Assembly (NCBI GenBank): GCA_049276515.1
Contig: JBASWO010000098.1
Location: forward strand, 1 to 8,173
DNA length: 8,173 nucleotides
Reading direction: 5' to 3'
Source of the DNA: JAATFY01 sp049276515
GTDB lineage: Bacteria; Pseudomonadota; Alphaproteobacteria; UBA9219
Shown: positions 1 through 5,654 of the stretch, in pieces
Layout: each line of letters opens with the position of its first letter
How positions within the stretch are numbered: the stretch's first letter is position 1
Notes under the pieces: model-generated
Seen by the model: the letters and a program-made list of their open reading frames with translations, nothing else
Databases searched by the model: none
What the model was told of the DNA's origin: nothing
Position numbers and translations under genes: made by a program

Positions 1-312
1 GATATCACCTTTGAAATCTTTTAAGGCACTCTTAGCTGCCTTAACAGCATCACCAGTGCCTAAAGCCCTAGGCTGTATGGCACACGCGTGAGGTTGAGCA
101 ATTTTTTCTACCTCATCCATACCTGGCGCAATAACAACAATAATTTTTTGGGGCACTAAGGCTTCGCAAGCATTCAAAACGTGTCTTAGCATTGGCTGGT
201 TAGCAACACGATGCATAACCTTAGGCATATCTGATCGCATACGAGTACCTTGGCCCGCTGCCAAAACAACGCATGCTAATGAGGAGGAAGTTGTAGATTT
301 CTCAGACATCAT
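1..312 (-). CDS. glmU: Bifunctional GlmU, N-terminal part (partial)
   Basis: N-terminal 104 residues of the uridylyltransferase domain of GlmU, the cytoplasmic enzyme that acetylates glucosamine-1-phosphate and joins it to UTP, giving UDP-GlcNAc for peptidoglycan and LPS. The nucleotide-binding signature LAAGQGTRM is at residues 17-25, followed by PKVMH at 30-34 with the family's Lys31, and a Q..ALGTGDAV segment near 80-90 that matches the uracil-contacting loop. The gene runs off the left edge, so the rest of this domain and the left-handed beta-helix acetyltransferase domain are not visible. Two adjacent ATGs (312 and 309) can start it, and neither has a clear Shine-Dalgarno sequence. An in-frame GTG at 345 would add 11 residues that do not look like the family. 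It lies 36 bases after the secreted-protein gene on the same strand and probably shares its transcript. Confidence 0.93.
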   Translation of the reverse strand, partial: MMSEKSTTSSSLACVVLAAGQGTRMRSDMPKVMHRVANQPMLRHVLNACEALVPQKIIVVIAPGMDEVEKIAQPHACAIQPRALGTGDAVKAAKSALKDFKGDI

Positions 313-348
313 GCTGTTCTGCCATAATTGAGCAATAAATGCCACTTA

Positions 349-999
349 TCAGAACAGAAGGCGTGCTGGATCTAAGGACGTCCTATATCGAATGCCGTCT
401 GAGGGTTTCGGTGCCGTACGCACGGGAGCCTCAACTTCTGGGTCGGCTTGATCTAAGGCATCTTTTGCCGCTTTAATAATATGATCCGCAATTTCTTCAA
501 TGCCCGTGTCCGGCATTGATGGAATAGTATTTACAATACGCAACGATCCCTTGCCAATACCGCATGCCCCCATCGCGTCCTTCTCTAGTCTAAAAAACTC
601 ATCTCGATCTCTTTTCGTAAAAGGAGATTTAGTTTTTAGACCTCTATAATCATCCCCCGCTTTATGCAAAACCATATTTTTCCAACCAGCCGCCGCACGA
701 TCTCCATGCGATGCGTAGAATGCTGTCTCTTTATTTCGCATAGTGTAAGCGCGGGACGCACCCTGAAGAGTTGTCAAATCAATCTTACCTTGCGCACGGT
801 CTGGCTTTTGCAGCATCACAACCATAACCTGACTGCCATCACCACCTGTCATCATCATGCAAGCGGCAATACGTCGACCATTATAGGATTGCGAAAGATG
901 TGCGGTAATGGAAGGTACGCGTTGCTGATCTTGAGCAAAGGCTGGCTCGGTTATTAAAGCAGCAGCTAATGCTAAACTCGTAGACAATATTTTTGACAT
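349..999 (-). CDS. Secreted protein of unknown function (216 aa)
   Basis: I do not recognise a family. The protein has a clear Sec-type signal peptide: Lys3, a hydrophobic core at about residues 5-17, and an AFA|QD signal peptidase I site after residue 22, so it should be periplasmic or secreted. The mature part has only two cysteines, Cys47 and Cys146, which could form a disulfide. It has a Met-rich stretch (residues 48-50, CMMMTGG region), a charged middle (TKRDRDEFFRLEK, 128-140) and a Pro/Ala-rich C-terminal linker at about 188-202. The segment around 36-62 (SYNGRRIAAC, then an apolar strand) faintly recalls small periplasmic beta proteins such as the invasion-associated locus B type, but I cannot support that assignment. 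Spacing to glmU (36 bases, same strand) suggests co-transcription from the promoter at 1025-1052. The start ATG at 999 has only a weak GGA upstream, but the signal peptide fits it. Confidence 0.8.
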   Translation of the reverse strand: MSKILSTSLALAAALITEPAFAQDQQRVPSITAHLSQSYNGRRIAACMMMTGGDGSQVMVVMLQKPDRAQGKIDLTTLQGASRAYTMRNKETAFYASHGDRAAAGWKNMVLHKAGDDYRGLKTKSPFTKRDRDEFFRLEKDAMGACGIGKGSLRIVNTIPSMPDTGIEEIADHIIKAAKDALDQADPEVEAPVRTAPKPSDGIRYRTSLDPARLLF

Positions 1000-1024
1000 A
1001 TATAGATTCCAGAAAGCACAACTG

Positions 1025-1052
1025 ATTATATCGCGAAATACAAACGGAACAA
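1025..1052 (-). promoter_or_regulatory. Predicted promoter of the secreted protein/glmU unit
   Basis: On the minus strand a TTGTTC -35 box (1052-1047) is followed by a 16-base spacer and a perfect TATAAT -10 box (1030-1025). Transcription would start near 1018 and leave a leader of about 19 bases before the ATG at 999. This would drive the secreted-protein gene and probably glmU. Confidence 0.6.
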
Positions 1053-1058
1053 GTTGTT
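1048..1058. repeat. Palindrome AACAAgTTGTT between divergent -35 boxes
   Basis: A perfect 5+1+5 inverted repeat centred on position 1053 overlaps the -35 boxes of both divergent promoters. It may be a shared operator, or simply the consequence of two TTGTT-type -35 boxes placed back to back. Confidence 0.4.
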
Positions 1059-1082
1059 GCTAAGTCTATAATTAACTATACT
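1054..1082 (+). promoter_or_regulatory. Predicted gph promoter
   Basis: A TTGTTG -35 box (1054-1059), a 17-base spacer and a TATACT -10 box (1077-1082) form a good sigma-70 type promoter. The start would be near 1089, giving a leader of about 24 bases before gph. Its -35 box is one base away from the -35 box of the opposing promoter. Confidence 0.6.
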
Positions 1083-1112
1083 AAGGCTCTACAACTTTAA
1101 GCAGATATTTTC

Positions 1113-1790
1113 ATGCCCCTACTCCAAGGCCTTATTTTTGATCTGGATGGAACGCTTTTAGACAGCGCCCCTGATTTATGCCAAGCGCTTAATCTAACTC
1201 TCAAGGACCATAATCACGGCGAGTTAACCCTAGATGAGGTTAAAGATATGACCGGTGATGGTATGCTTCCAATGTTAGGGCGTGCCTTTGCAGCTACAGG
1301 CGAGCGCATTACAGAAGCTAATTCATACAAGCTTTTTCAGGAATTCATCCAGCATTACCGAACCTTGAAGCCAGATCCATCACAATTGTATCCCGGTACA
1401 GTTGAAATGCTCGAGAAATATCATGCTAAAGGCGTGAAGCTTGGCATCTGCACCAATAAACAGGAAGCAGCAACACACCGTTTGATAGCTGATCTCAACC
1501 TAACCCCTTATTTCACTTTTATTGCTGGCGGCGATACGTATCCAACCCATAAACCTCACCCCGATCATGTTCGTGGCGTTATCGCAGAACTTCGGGTCCC
1601 TGCGATGCAGTGTGTAATGATTGGCGACAGCCGCAATGATGTTCTAGCGGCCAAAGGTGCTGGCATACCTTGTATAGGAATTACGCATGGGTATGGCATT
1701 GCGTTAGATCAACTCGGCGCCAATCTTTTGATTAGCGGCTTTAATGAATTGCCCCAAGCCCTTGATAGCTTAGGGTTTCAACTCAGCTAA
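1113..1790 (+). CDS. gph: Phosphoglycolate phosphatase, HAD family
   Basis: A 225-residue HAD-superfamily phosphatase of the Gph type. It hydrolyses 2-phosphoglycolate, a by-product of DNA 3'-end repair or oxygenase activity, to glycolate in the cytoplasm. All four HAD motifs are present: DLDGTLLDS at residues 10-18 (nucleophile Asp10, acid/base Asp12), TN at 114-115 in GICTNKQ, Lys147 in THKPHP, and GDSRND at 171-176 with the metal-binding acids. A helical cap (C1) fills about residues 20-85, the usual arrangement, and the length is normal. Gph is often near glmU in alphaproteobacteria, and here the two are divergent with the secreted-protein gene between them. No strong Shine-Dalgarno precedes the ATG. 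Its 3' end overlaps the end of the convergent DUF3108 gene by 21 bases. Related HAD enzymes with other sugar-phosphate substrates cannot be excluded. Confidence 0.9.
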   Translation: MPLLQGLIFDLDGTLLDSAPDLCQALNLTLKDHNHGELTLDEVKDMTGDGMLPMLGRAFAATGERITEANSYKLFQEFIQHYRTLKPDPSQLYPGTVEMLEKYHAKGVKLGICTNKQEAATHRLIADLNLTPYFTFIAGGDTYPTHKPHPDHVRGVIAELRVPAMQCVMIGDSRNDVLAAKGAGIPCIGITHGYGIALDQLGANLLISGFNELPQALDSLGFQLS

Positions 1791-2600
1791 AGTAGCGTGT
1801 CGCCATCCCGATAAGTTAATAATGATGGGACCGAAGACGCTATCGCTCTCAAGTTTTACAGCCATCTCCGGCAATTCTGGTGCGATTTTAGCGGTCCAAA
1901 TACGAAAAGGATCACGTCCAGCCCCTGCATCACTCTTCTGCCAAAAACGACTGGGCTTACGTTCTTTCCATTCACCCGCAATCATTGTGAAGTCTGCATT
2001 ACAGGTACGGGCTTCGCCTTTAAAGACACCATATTCATCAGCATCAATTTCTTCGGTACCATCATCACTATCCGTAACACCAAAAAGACGTTTGCCATCA
2101 AAAACATTAACCGCAACATTGCAATTACCATAAACCGCTAGATGCCCAAGCATTTGCAAAAGAGCTGAAACAGGATCTCTTGCTCCACGGCGCTGTTCAG
2201 GCGTTACAATCTCACGATTTTGATCTGTATTCGGGGGATCAAACTCTGCTGTGACATTTCCTTTGTGAAAACGCAATTTCGTTATTTTTGGCTTATGTTC
2301 CCAAACGTCATTGCTAGAATATTCTGTAGGCACAAAGTTATGACCAACGACTTTGCCTTTTGCAATTAACGTTGTATCCCACGGCAGAACACGATGCCAG
2401 AAACCATATGTTTTAGCTTTAACGACAGAACGATACGTCTTGGATTGAATATGGATTAAAACTTCTGATGTCACCAAATGTAATCCGCCTACATAGACAT
2501 CGTAATTAACAATGATCGGAGGAACTTTGGGCAAAGACTGTGCTTGCCCGCTCATGGGCACAAAAACAAAAAAGCAAAGCAGTATAAGAAGTGGTTTCAT
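1770..2600 (-). CDS. DUF3108-type secreted protein
   Basis: A 276-residue exported protein resembling the DUF3108 family, whose function is unknown. A signal peptide (MKPLLILLCFFVFVP..SGQA) covers residues 1-20, so it should be periplasmic. The family-like pattern is visible: VNYDVYVGGLHLVTSEVLI at about 31-49, a Y.S..KAKTYGFWHRVLPW stretch at 56-74, a G....P..Y segment at 87-94, and the RDPVSALLQML motif at 141-151. Mature-part cysteines are Cys160 and Cys200. I chose the ATG at 2600 because it puts the signal peptide at the very N-terminus. A TTG at 2621 would add seven residues without improving the ribosome site. It starts 27 bases after the end of trmN6 on the same strand, so the two are probably co-transcribed. 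Its 3' end overlaps gph by 21 bases. Confidence 0.8.
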   Translation of the reverse strand: MKPLLILLCFFVFVPMSGQAQSLPKVPPIIVNYDVYVGGLHLVTSEVLIHIQSKTYRSVVKAKTYGFWHRVLPWDTTLIAKGKVVGHNFVPTEYSSNDVWEHKPKITKLRFHKGNVTAEFDPPNTDQNREIVTPEQRRGARDPVSALLQMLGHLAVYGNCNVAVNVFDGKRLFGVTDSDDGTEEIDADEYGVFKGEARTCNADFTMIAGEWKERKPSRFWQKSDAGAGRDPFRIWTAKIAPELPEMAVKLESDSVFGPIIINLSGWRHATLAELKP

Positions 2601-2627
2601 TAAGAATAGGCTCGAATTCAAACAAGG

Positions 2628-3356
2628 TTAAATTATGTCGAATTCTATTGCGCGCGCGTGTCGCAAAACACCTTCTGCTGCATCAGAATAGCCGCCGGCA
2701 GGCTTATAAAGTATAAAGGGCGTTGCCGATTTAACCTCGTTTTTGCCATCTTTTCGACCGCGAACAATAATTCTCTTTGGTGCAACGCCAACTTTTGAAA
2801 GGATCGGCAATATCTGGATACTGCCGAAAGGCTTCATATGAACTAAAATATCATTCAATCGATCAGCGCGATGAATAAGTGTAACCATTCCATTTGGCTT
2901 GAGTGATATAAAGGCATTCGCAATCCACAAAGATAAATCACCTTTTTTCTCAGTATTAGCGATCCGCTTTATTTTATTATCTGATGCACCATGTCTTGCC
3001 TCATCATGATAGGGCGGATTCATCAACACATGATCAAAGTCAGCAGACTTAAGCTCTGTTACATCCTCAACTTCAGCCTGCATATCGGCCTTCATTTGAT
3101 TGGCTCGAATATTTTTGCGGCAAATATCGATAAGCTCACCTTGTATATCGACACCTAAAGCGGAAATACCGGGTACACGATAAGCCAGGCATAACATGGC
3201 GCCTCCGACACCACATCCCATATCAAGCACTTTATCATTCGCTTTTGCTGGAACAGCTGCAGCTAGCAAAACCGTATCAACAGCCATGCGGTATCCATCA
3301 CGAGGCTGTTCTATAACCACCTGGTGATTAAGAATCTTATCGATCGTTGTATCCAT
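2628..3356 (-). CDS. trmN6: tRNA1(Val) (adenine37-N6)-methyltransferase
   Basis: A 242-residue class I SAM-dependent methyltransferase of the small-domain (MTS) type, most like TrmN6/YfiC, which methylates N6 of A37 in tRNA-Val. The SAM-binding loop VLDMGCGVGG is at residues 43-52, an acidic strand end GVDI at 68-71, and the N6-adenine catalytic motif NPPY at 113-116. The N-terminal QPRDGYRMAVDTVLLAAAVPA (17-37) is typical of this family. I prefer the ATG at 3356 because homologous proteins begin about this far before the QPRDGYR motif. An ATG at 3380 would add eight residues and would abut the ispB start codon exactly. Neither has a good Shine-Dalgarno. Extension to 3488 would run through ispB and is not credible. 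It leads a two-gene unit with the DUF3108 gene. rRNA or protein N-methyltransferase relatives share NPPY, so the exact target is inferred. Confidence 0.85.
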   Translation of the reverse strand: MDTTIDKILNHQVVIEQPRDGYRMAVDTVLLAAAVPAKANDKVLDMGCGVGGAMLCLAYRVPGISALGVDIQGELIDICRKNIRANQMKADMQAEVEDVTELKSADFDHVLMNPPYHDEARHGASDNKIKRIANTEKKGDLSLWIANAFISLKPNGMVTLIHRADRLNDILVHMKPFGSIQILPILSKVGVAPKRIIVRGRKDGKNEVKSATPFILYKPAGGYSDAAEGVLRHARAIEFDII

Positions 3357-3374
3357 AGGTGGGACTGCTATACT
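3347..3374 (+). promoter_or_regulatory. Predicted ispB promoter (leaderless start)
   Basis: A TTGTAT -35 box (3347-3352), a 16-base spacer and a TATACT -10 box (3369-3374) lie just before ispB. A start seven bases after the -10 box would fall on the A of the ispB ATG at 3381, so the mRNA would have no 5' leader. The -35 box overlaps the first codons of the divergent trmN6. Confidence 0.5.
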
Positions 3375-3380
3375 GATCAT

Positions 3381-4406
3381 ATGGCTACCATTATTCCCCT
3401 TGAGACCCCGCGCCGCAAGCCAAGCAGTGAAGCTGCATTGGATAATCTTGCCTCCTTGGTGGCTGAGGATATGGCTGCAGTCAACCAACTTATTCTACAG
3501 CGCATGGAAAGCCGTGTAGCGCTTATTCCACATTTAGCTGGCCACCTTATTGCTGCAGGTGGCAAGCGCATGCGCCCCATTCTTACGCTGGCCGCAGCCC
3601 AGCTTTGTGGCTATCACGGTCAACGCCATCGTAAATTAGCCGCATGTGTAGAATTCATTCATACAGCAACCCTTTTGCATGACGATGTAGTGGATGCCAG
3701 CGATTTACGCCGTGGCAGCCCATCAGCAAATTCTCTTTTTGGCAATGAAGCGAGCGTCCTTGTTGGCGACTTCCTATTTAGCCGCTCGTTTCAAATGATG
3801 GTTGAAGATGGATCAATTGATGTTCTTCGCATTCTCTCTAATGCTTCAGCCGTTATTGCCGAAGGCGAAGTTCTGCAATTAGCCACAACAAATGATAGTA
3901 CGACTAGTGAGCAAGCCTATTTGGAAGTCGTGCGCGCTAAAACGGCAGAACTTTTTGCAGCCGCTTGCCGTGTCGGCGCTGTTGTAGCTGGCCGTCCAGC
4001 ATCTGAAGAAGAGGCGCTGCGCACGTTTGGCCTTAATCTCGGCATAGCCTTTCAGATTGTTGACGATGTTTTAGATTACTCAGCCGAGCAATTACGTCTT
4101 GGCAAAACTGTCGGCGATGATTTTCGTGAAGGCAAAGTAACACTACCCGTTATTTTAGCTATTCATCGTGGCTCTGAAGCAGAACGTGCTTTTTGGCACC
4201 GGACCCTCGATGAAAACGATCAACGTGAAGGCGATCTCGAGCATGCACAAGATTTAATGCGCCGCCACAATGCCCTGCGTGATGCCGTTGAGCGCGCACG
4301 TCATTACGGGGCAATTGCACGAGACGCTTTGGGCCTGTTCCCAGAGCATCCTGTGAAACAAGCACTCTTAGATATAATCGACTTTACAGTTGAGCGTGAG
4401 TTTTAG
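3381..4406 (+). CDS. ispB: Long-chain trans-polyprenyl diphosphate synthase
   Basis: A 341-residue trans-isoprenyl diphosphate synthase of the IspB type, which adds isopentenyl diphosphate to an allylic primer to make the side chain of ubiquinone. Expected landmarks are in order: GKRMRP at 61-66 (IPP binding), the first Asp-rich motif DDVVD at 101-105 (LLHDDVVD), GDFLFSRSF at 129-137, the second Asp-rich motif DDVLD at 228-232 (FQIVDDVLDY), and GKVTLP at 251-256. Length matches octaprenyl/decaprenyl synthases; the chain length cannot be read from the motifs alone. The ATG at 3381 gives the normal N-terminus (residues 25-38 resemble family members). No Shine-Dalgarno lies at a usable distance: the nearest, AGGTGGG, ends 17 bases upstream. 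A longer reading from 3324 would run over the trmN6 start and its promoter and is unlikely. It stands alone, divergent from trmN6. Confidence 0.93.
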   Translation: MATIIPLETPRRKPSSEAALDNLASLVAEDMAAVNQLILQRMESRVALIPHLAGHLIAAGGKRMRPILTLAAAQLCGYHGQRHRKLAACVEFIHTATLLHDDVVDASDLRRGSPSANSLFGNEASVLVGDFLFSRSFQMMVEDGSIDVLRILSNASAVIAEGEVLQLATTNDSTTSEQAYLEVVRAKTAELFAAACRVGAVVAGRPASEEEALRTFGLNLGIAFQIVDDVLDYSAEQLRLGKTVGDDFREGKVTLPVILAIHRGSEAERAFWHRTLDENDQREGDLEHAQDLMRRHNALRDAVERARHYGAIARDALGLFPEHPVKQALLDIIDFTVEREF

Positions 4407-4414
4407 ACTGACGC

Positions 4415-4469
4415 GGCTAATCCCATAATCAAATGATTAGCTCTCCAATATGGTAAATAAAAATTAGCC
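4415..4469 (+). other. Inverted repeats after ispB with alternative pairing
   Basis: GCTAATC (4416-4422) pairs perfectly with GATTAGC (4435-4441) across a 12-base loop. The same left arm, as GGCTAAT (4415-4421), can instead pair with ATTAGCC (4463-4469). No U-run follows either hairpin, so this is not a standard intrinsic terminator. It may be a 3'-end structure of the ispB mRNA or chance in AT-rich DNA. Confidence 0.3.
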
Positions 4470-4500
4470 ATACCGCTTGAGACAATTTGTAACCTTTTCC

Positions 4501-4538
4501 TGGTATATCCGGAATGCACTACTAAGCATTGGTATATC
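4501..4538 (+). repeat. Direct repeat TGGTATATC upstream of small gene
   Basis: TGGTATATC occurs at 4501-4509 and again at 4530-4538, 29 bases apart start to start. Between them AATGC (4513-4517) and GCATT (4526-4530) form a short inverted repeat. Each copy also reads as an extended -10 element (TGnTATATC), and the second would place a start about 12 bases before the small gene's ATG. No convincing -35 box lies at the right distance. The repeats could be promoter elements or a paired regulator site. Confidence 0.35.
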
Positions 4539-4556
4539 ATTCAAAAGGAGAGTCGG

Positions 4557-4775
4557 ATGGCAAACATTTTGTGTAAAGGCGGCGTTCAGCGCGATCAATT
4601 AGCGATCGCAATATCTTTTTCTTCAGCACTTTTAATGAGCATTGAAGCATTGCATCCCGGCCATTGCTCATGGATTAATCTTGATCCAGGTCAATATTAC
4701 GCTTTAAGCGCAACGCTAGCGACTGTTTCAACCTTCTTAGGAAGTTACATTTTGGCACGTTTGATTAATAACTAA
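4557..4775 (+). CDS. Small two-helix membrane protein, unknown
   Basis: A 72-residue protein I do not recognise. It is supported as a real gene by a strong Shine-Dalgarno (AAGGAGA, 4544-4550) six bases before the ATG, an intact frame, and a strong terminator starting about 40 bases after its stop. Two hydrophobic segments, about residues 15-32 and 48-69, suggest two inner-membrane helices joined by a loop (HPGHCSWINLDPGQYY, 33-48) rich in polar and aromatic residues. Cys6 and Cys37 are the only cysteines. The N-terminus (CKGGVQRDQ) is polar, and the C-terminus ends in RLINN. It stands alone after ispB with about 150 bases between them, so it is probably its own transcription unit. Nothing in the sequence points to a function; a short toxin-like or stress-type membrane peptide is possible but unsupported. 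Confidence 0.65.
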   Translation: MANILCKGGVQRDQLAIAISFSSALLMSIEALHPGHCSWINLDPGQYYALSATLATVSTFLGSYILARLINN

Positions 4776-4816
4776 CTTCGACTCCTCCAGTTCCTATAGG
4801 TTCTTTACGTGCCTAG

Positions 4817-4855
4817 CCCCATAGTCAAACTGAACATTTGGCTATGGGGTTTTTT
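4817..4855 (+). terminator. Strong intrinsic terminator
   Basis: CCCCATAGTCAAA (4817-4829) pairs with TTTGGCTATGGGG (4837-4849) as a 13-pair stem with one G-U pair, a 7-base loop (4830-4836) and a run of six T (4850-4855). This is a textbook terminator for the 72-residue small gene. The T-run ends directly at the ATG of the next gene. Confidence 0.88.
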
Positions 4856-5026
4856 ATGAGTATCACAACGCTACTTTTGGTTATCGTTATCATTGCTTTA
4901 TTAGGTGGTGGCGGTGGTTATTATTTCGGTCCTTGGCGCCCCTCTGCAGGTCCCAACCATTTAATTGGCTTGGTTATAACAGTCCTCGTTATTTTAGTAC
5001 TGTTACGTCTACTCGGTATCTATTAA
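4856..5026 (+). CDS. Tiny Gly-rich membrane protein (DUF3309-like)
   Basis: A 56-residue protein with two hydrophobic helices (about residues 4-16 and 37-54) around a Gly/aromatic hinge, GGGGGYYFGPW at 17-27. This layout resembles DUF3309-type and related tiny inner-membrane proteins common in alphaproteobacteria, whose function is unknown; the match is by overall pattern only. The ATG at 4856 follows the terminator's six-T run directly, and its only ribosome-binding candidate, GGGG at 4846-4849, is the 3' arm of that hairpin. In-frame alternatives upstream (ATG 4844, TTG 4838) lie inside the stem. I see no promoter between the terminator and the gene, so expression would depend on readthrough or on a start further upstream. 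It converges on msrA with 36 bases between the stops. Confidence 0.6.
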   Translation: MSITTLLLVIVIIALLGGGGGYYFGPWRPSAGPNHLIGLVITVLVILVLLRLLGIY

Positions 5027-5062
5027 TCCAACTCAAGATCACACGCCAGCAAACGTCTGTCG

Positions 5063-5524
5063 TTAAAAATGACAGCTGCGTCCATGCTTCTGATCCCATT
5101 TTTGATGGTATTCTTCTGCGCGCCAAAATGTTTGAGCTGGCTGAATAAGGGTTGCGATTGGCTTTTTAAAACGGCTTGATAGTTTTTCTTTTGTTGCTTT
5201 GGCTATAGTTTCTTGCTCTAGAGAAAGTGTAAAAATTGCTGAGCGATATTGATCTCCTATATCAGGTCCCTGTCGGTTGACCTGCGTTGGATCATGGAGC
5301 GCAAAGAATTTTTCAACCAGCTTTTCATAAGAAACTTTGCTGGGATCAAAAGTAACCTGTACTGCTTCGGCATGACCGGTTCGTCCGGTGCAGACATCAT
5401 CATAGGTGGGCCGATTCGTATGACCACCTATATAGCCAACTTCAGTTTCTATAACCCCTGGAGTTGCCATGAAAACGCTCTCAACACCCCAGAAACAACC
5501 TGCTGCAAAAATAGCTTTTTCCAT
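5063..5524 (-). CDS. msrA: Peptide methionine (S)-S-oxide reductase
   Basis: A 153-residue MsrA, which reduces the S epimer of methionine sulfoxide in proteins and free amino acid using thioredoxin. The catalytic motif GCFWG is at residues 9-13 (nucleophile Cys10), and TGHAEAV at 50-56 supplies the conserved Glu52. GDQYRSAIF (90-98) and AEEYHQKW (136-143) are also typical. Cys151 in the C-terminal SCHF is the likely resolving cysteine, and Cys45 (DVCTG) is common in the family. No signal peptide is present, so it is cytoplasmic. Length is that of the compact, single-domain form, and no MsrB fusion or msrB neighbour is visible. The ATG at 5524 has a good Shine-Dalgarno (AGGGAGC) about seven bases upstream. 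It is divergent from the Ppx-like gene. Confidence 0.95.
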   Translation of the reverse strand: MEKAIFAAGCFWGVESVFMATPGVIETEVGYIGGHTNRPTYDDVCTGRTGHAEAVQVTFDPSKVSYEKLVEKFFALHDPTQVNRQGPDIGDQYRSAIFTLSLEQETIAKATKEKLSSRFKKPIATLIQPAQTFWRAEEYHQKWDQKHGRSCHF

Positions 5525-5550
5525 GGTTTAGCTCCCTTTGTTCAACATTA

Positions 5551-5581
5551 ACTATATTGTTGTGGTTAACTTATTTTACAA
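5551..5581 (-). promoter_or_regulatory. Possible msrA promoter
   Basis: On the minus strand TTGTAA (5581-5576) and TATAGT (5556-5551) lie 19 bases apart. The -10 box is good, but the spacing is longer than ideal. A start would fall near 5544 and give a leader of about 20 bases containing the msrA ribosome-binding site. Confidence 0.3.
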
Positions 5582-5608
5582 GGCTGATTTGTATAGCCAT
5601 TTCACAAT

Positions 5609-5637
5609 TTGCACGGCAGATTGACGCCGATTTTAAT
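5609..5637 (+). promoter_or_regulatory. Possible promoter of the Ppx-like gene
   Basis: TTGCAC (5609-5614) and TTTAAT (5632-5637) are 17 bases apart. Neither box is close to consensus. A start near 5644 would leave a leader of about 11 bases before the TTG start at 5655. An alternative TTGACG (5621-5626) has no partner at normal spacing. Confidence 0.25.
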
Positions 5638-5654
5638 GCAACACGGGTATTCTT

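Noticed and set aside
1770..1790. 21-bp tail overlap of gph and the DUF3108 gene as a sign of a frameshift
   Set aside because: Both proteins end at normal lengths; short convergent overlaps are common in compact genomes.
2601..2621. TTG at 2621 as the start of the DUF3108 gene
   Set aside because: It lacks a ribosome-binding site and would bury the signal peptide behind seven polar residues; the ATG at 2600 is better.
3324..3380. N-terminal extension of ispB from an upstream start at 3324
   Set aside because: It would add 19 residues unlike the family, overlap trmN6 codons, and place the good TATACT promoter element inside the coding region.
3381..3488. N-terminal extension of trmN6 up to 3488
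   Set aside because: The added residues are antisense of conserved ispB codons and precede the normal family N-terminus.
5057..5075. Hairpin CTGTC...GACAG at the convergent end of msrA as a bidirectional terminator
   Set aside because: The stem is short with a G-U pair on one strand and a mismatch on the other, and neither side is followed by a T-run.
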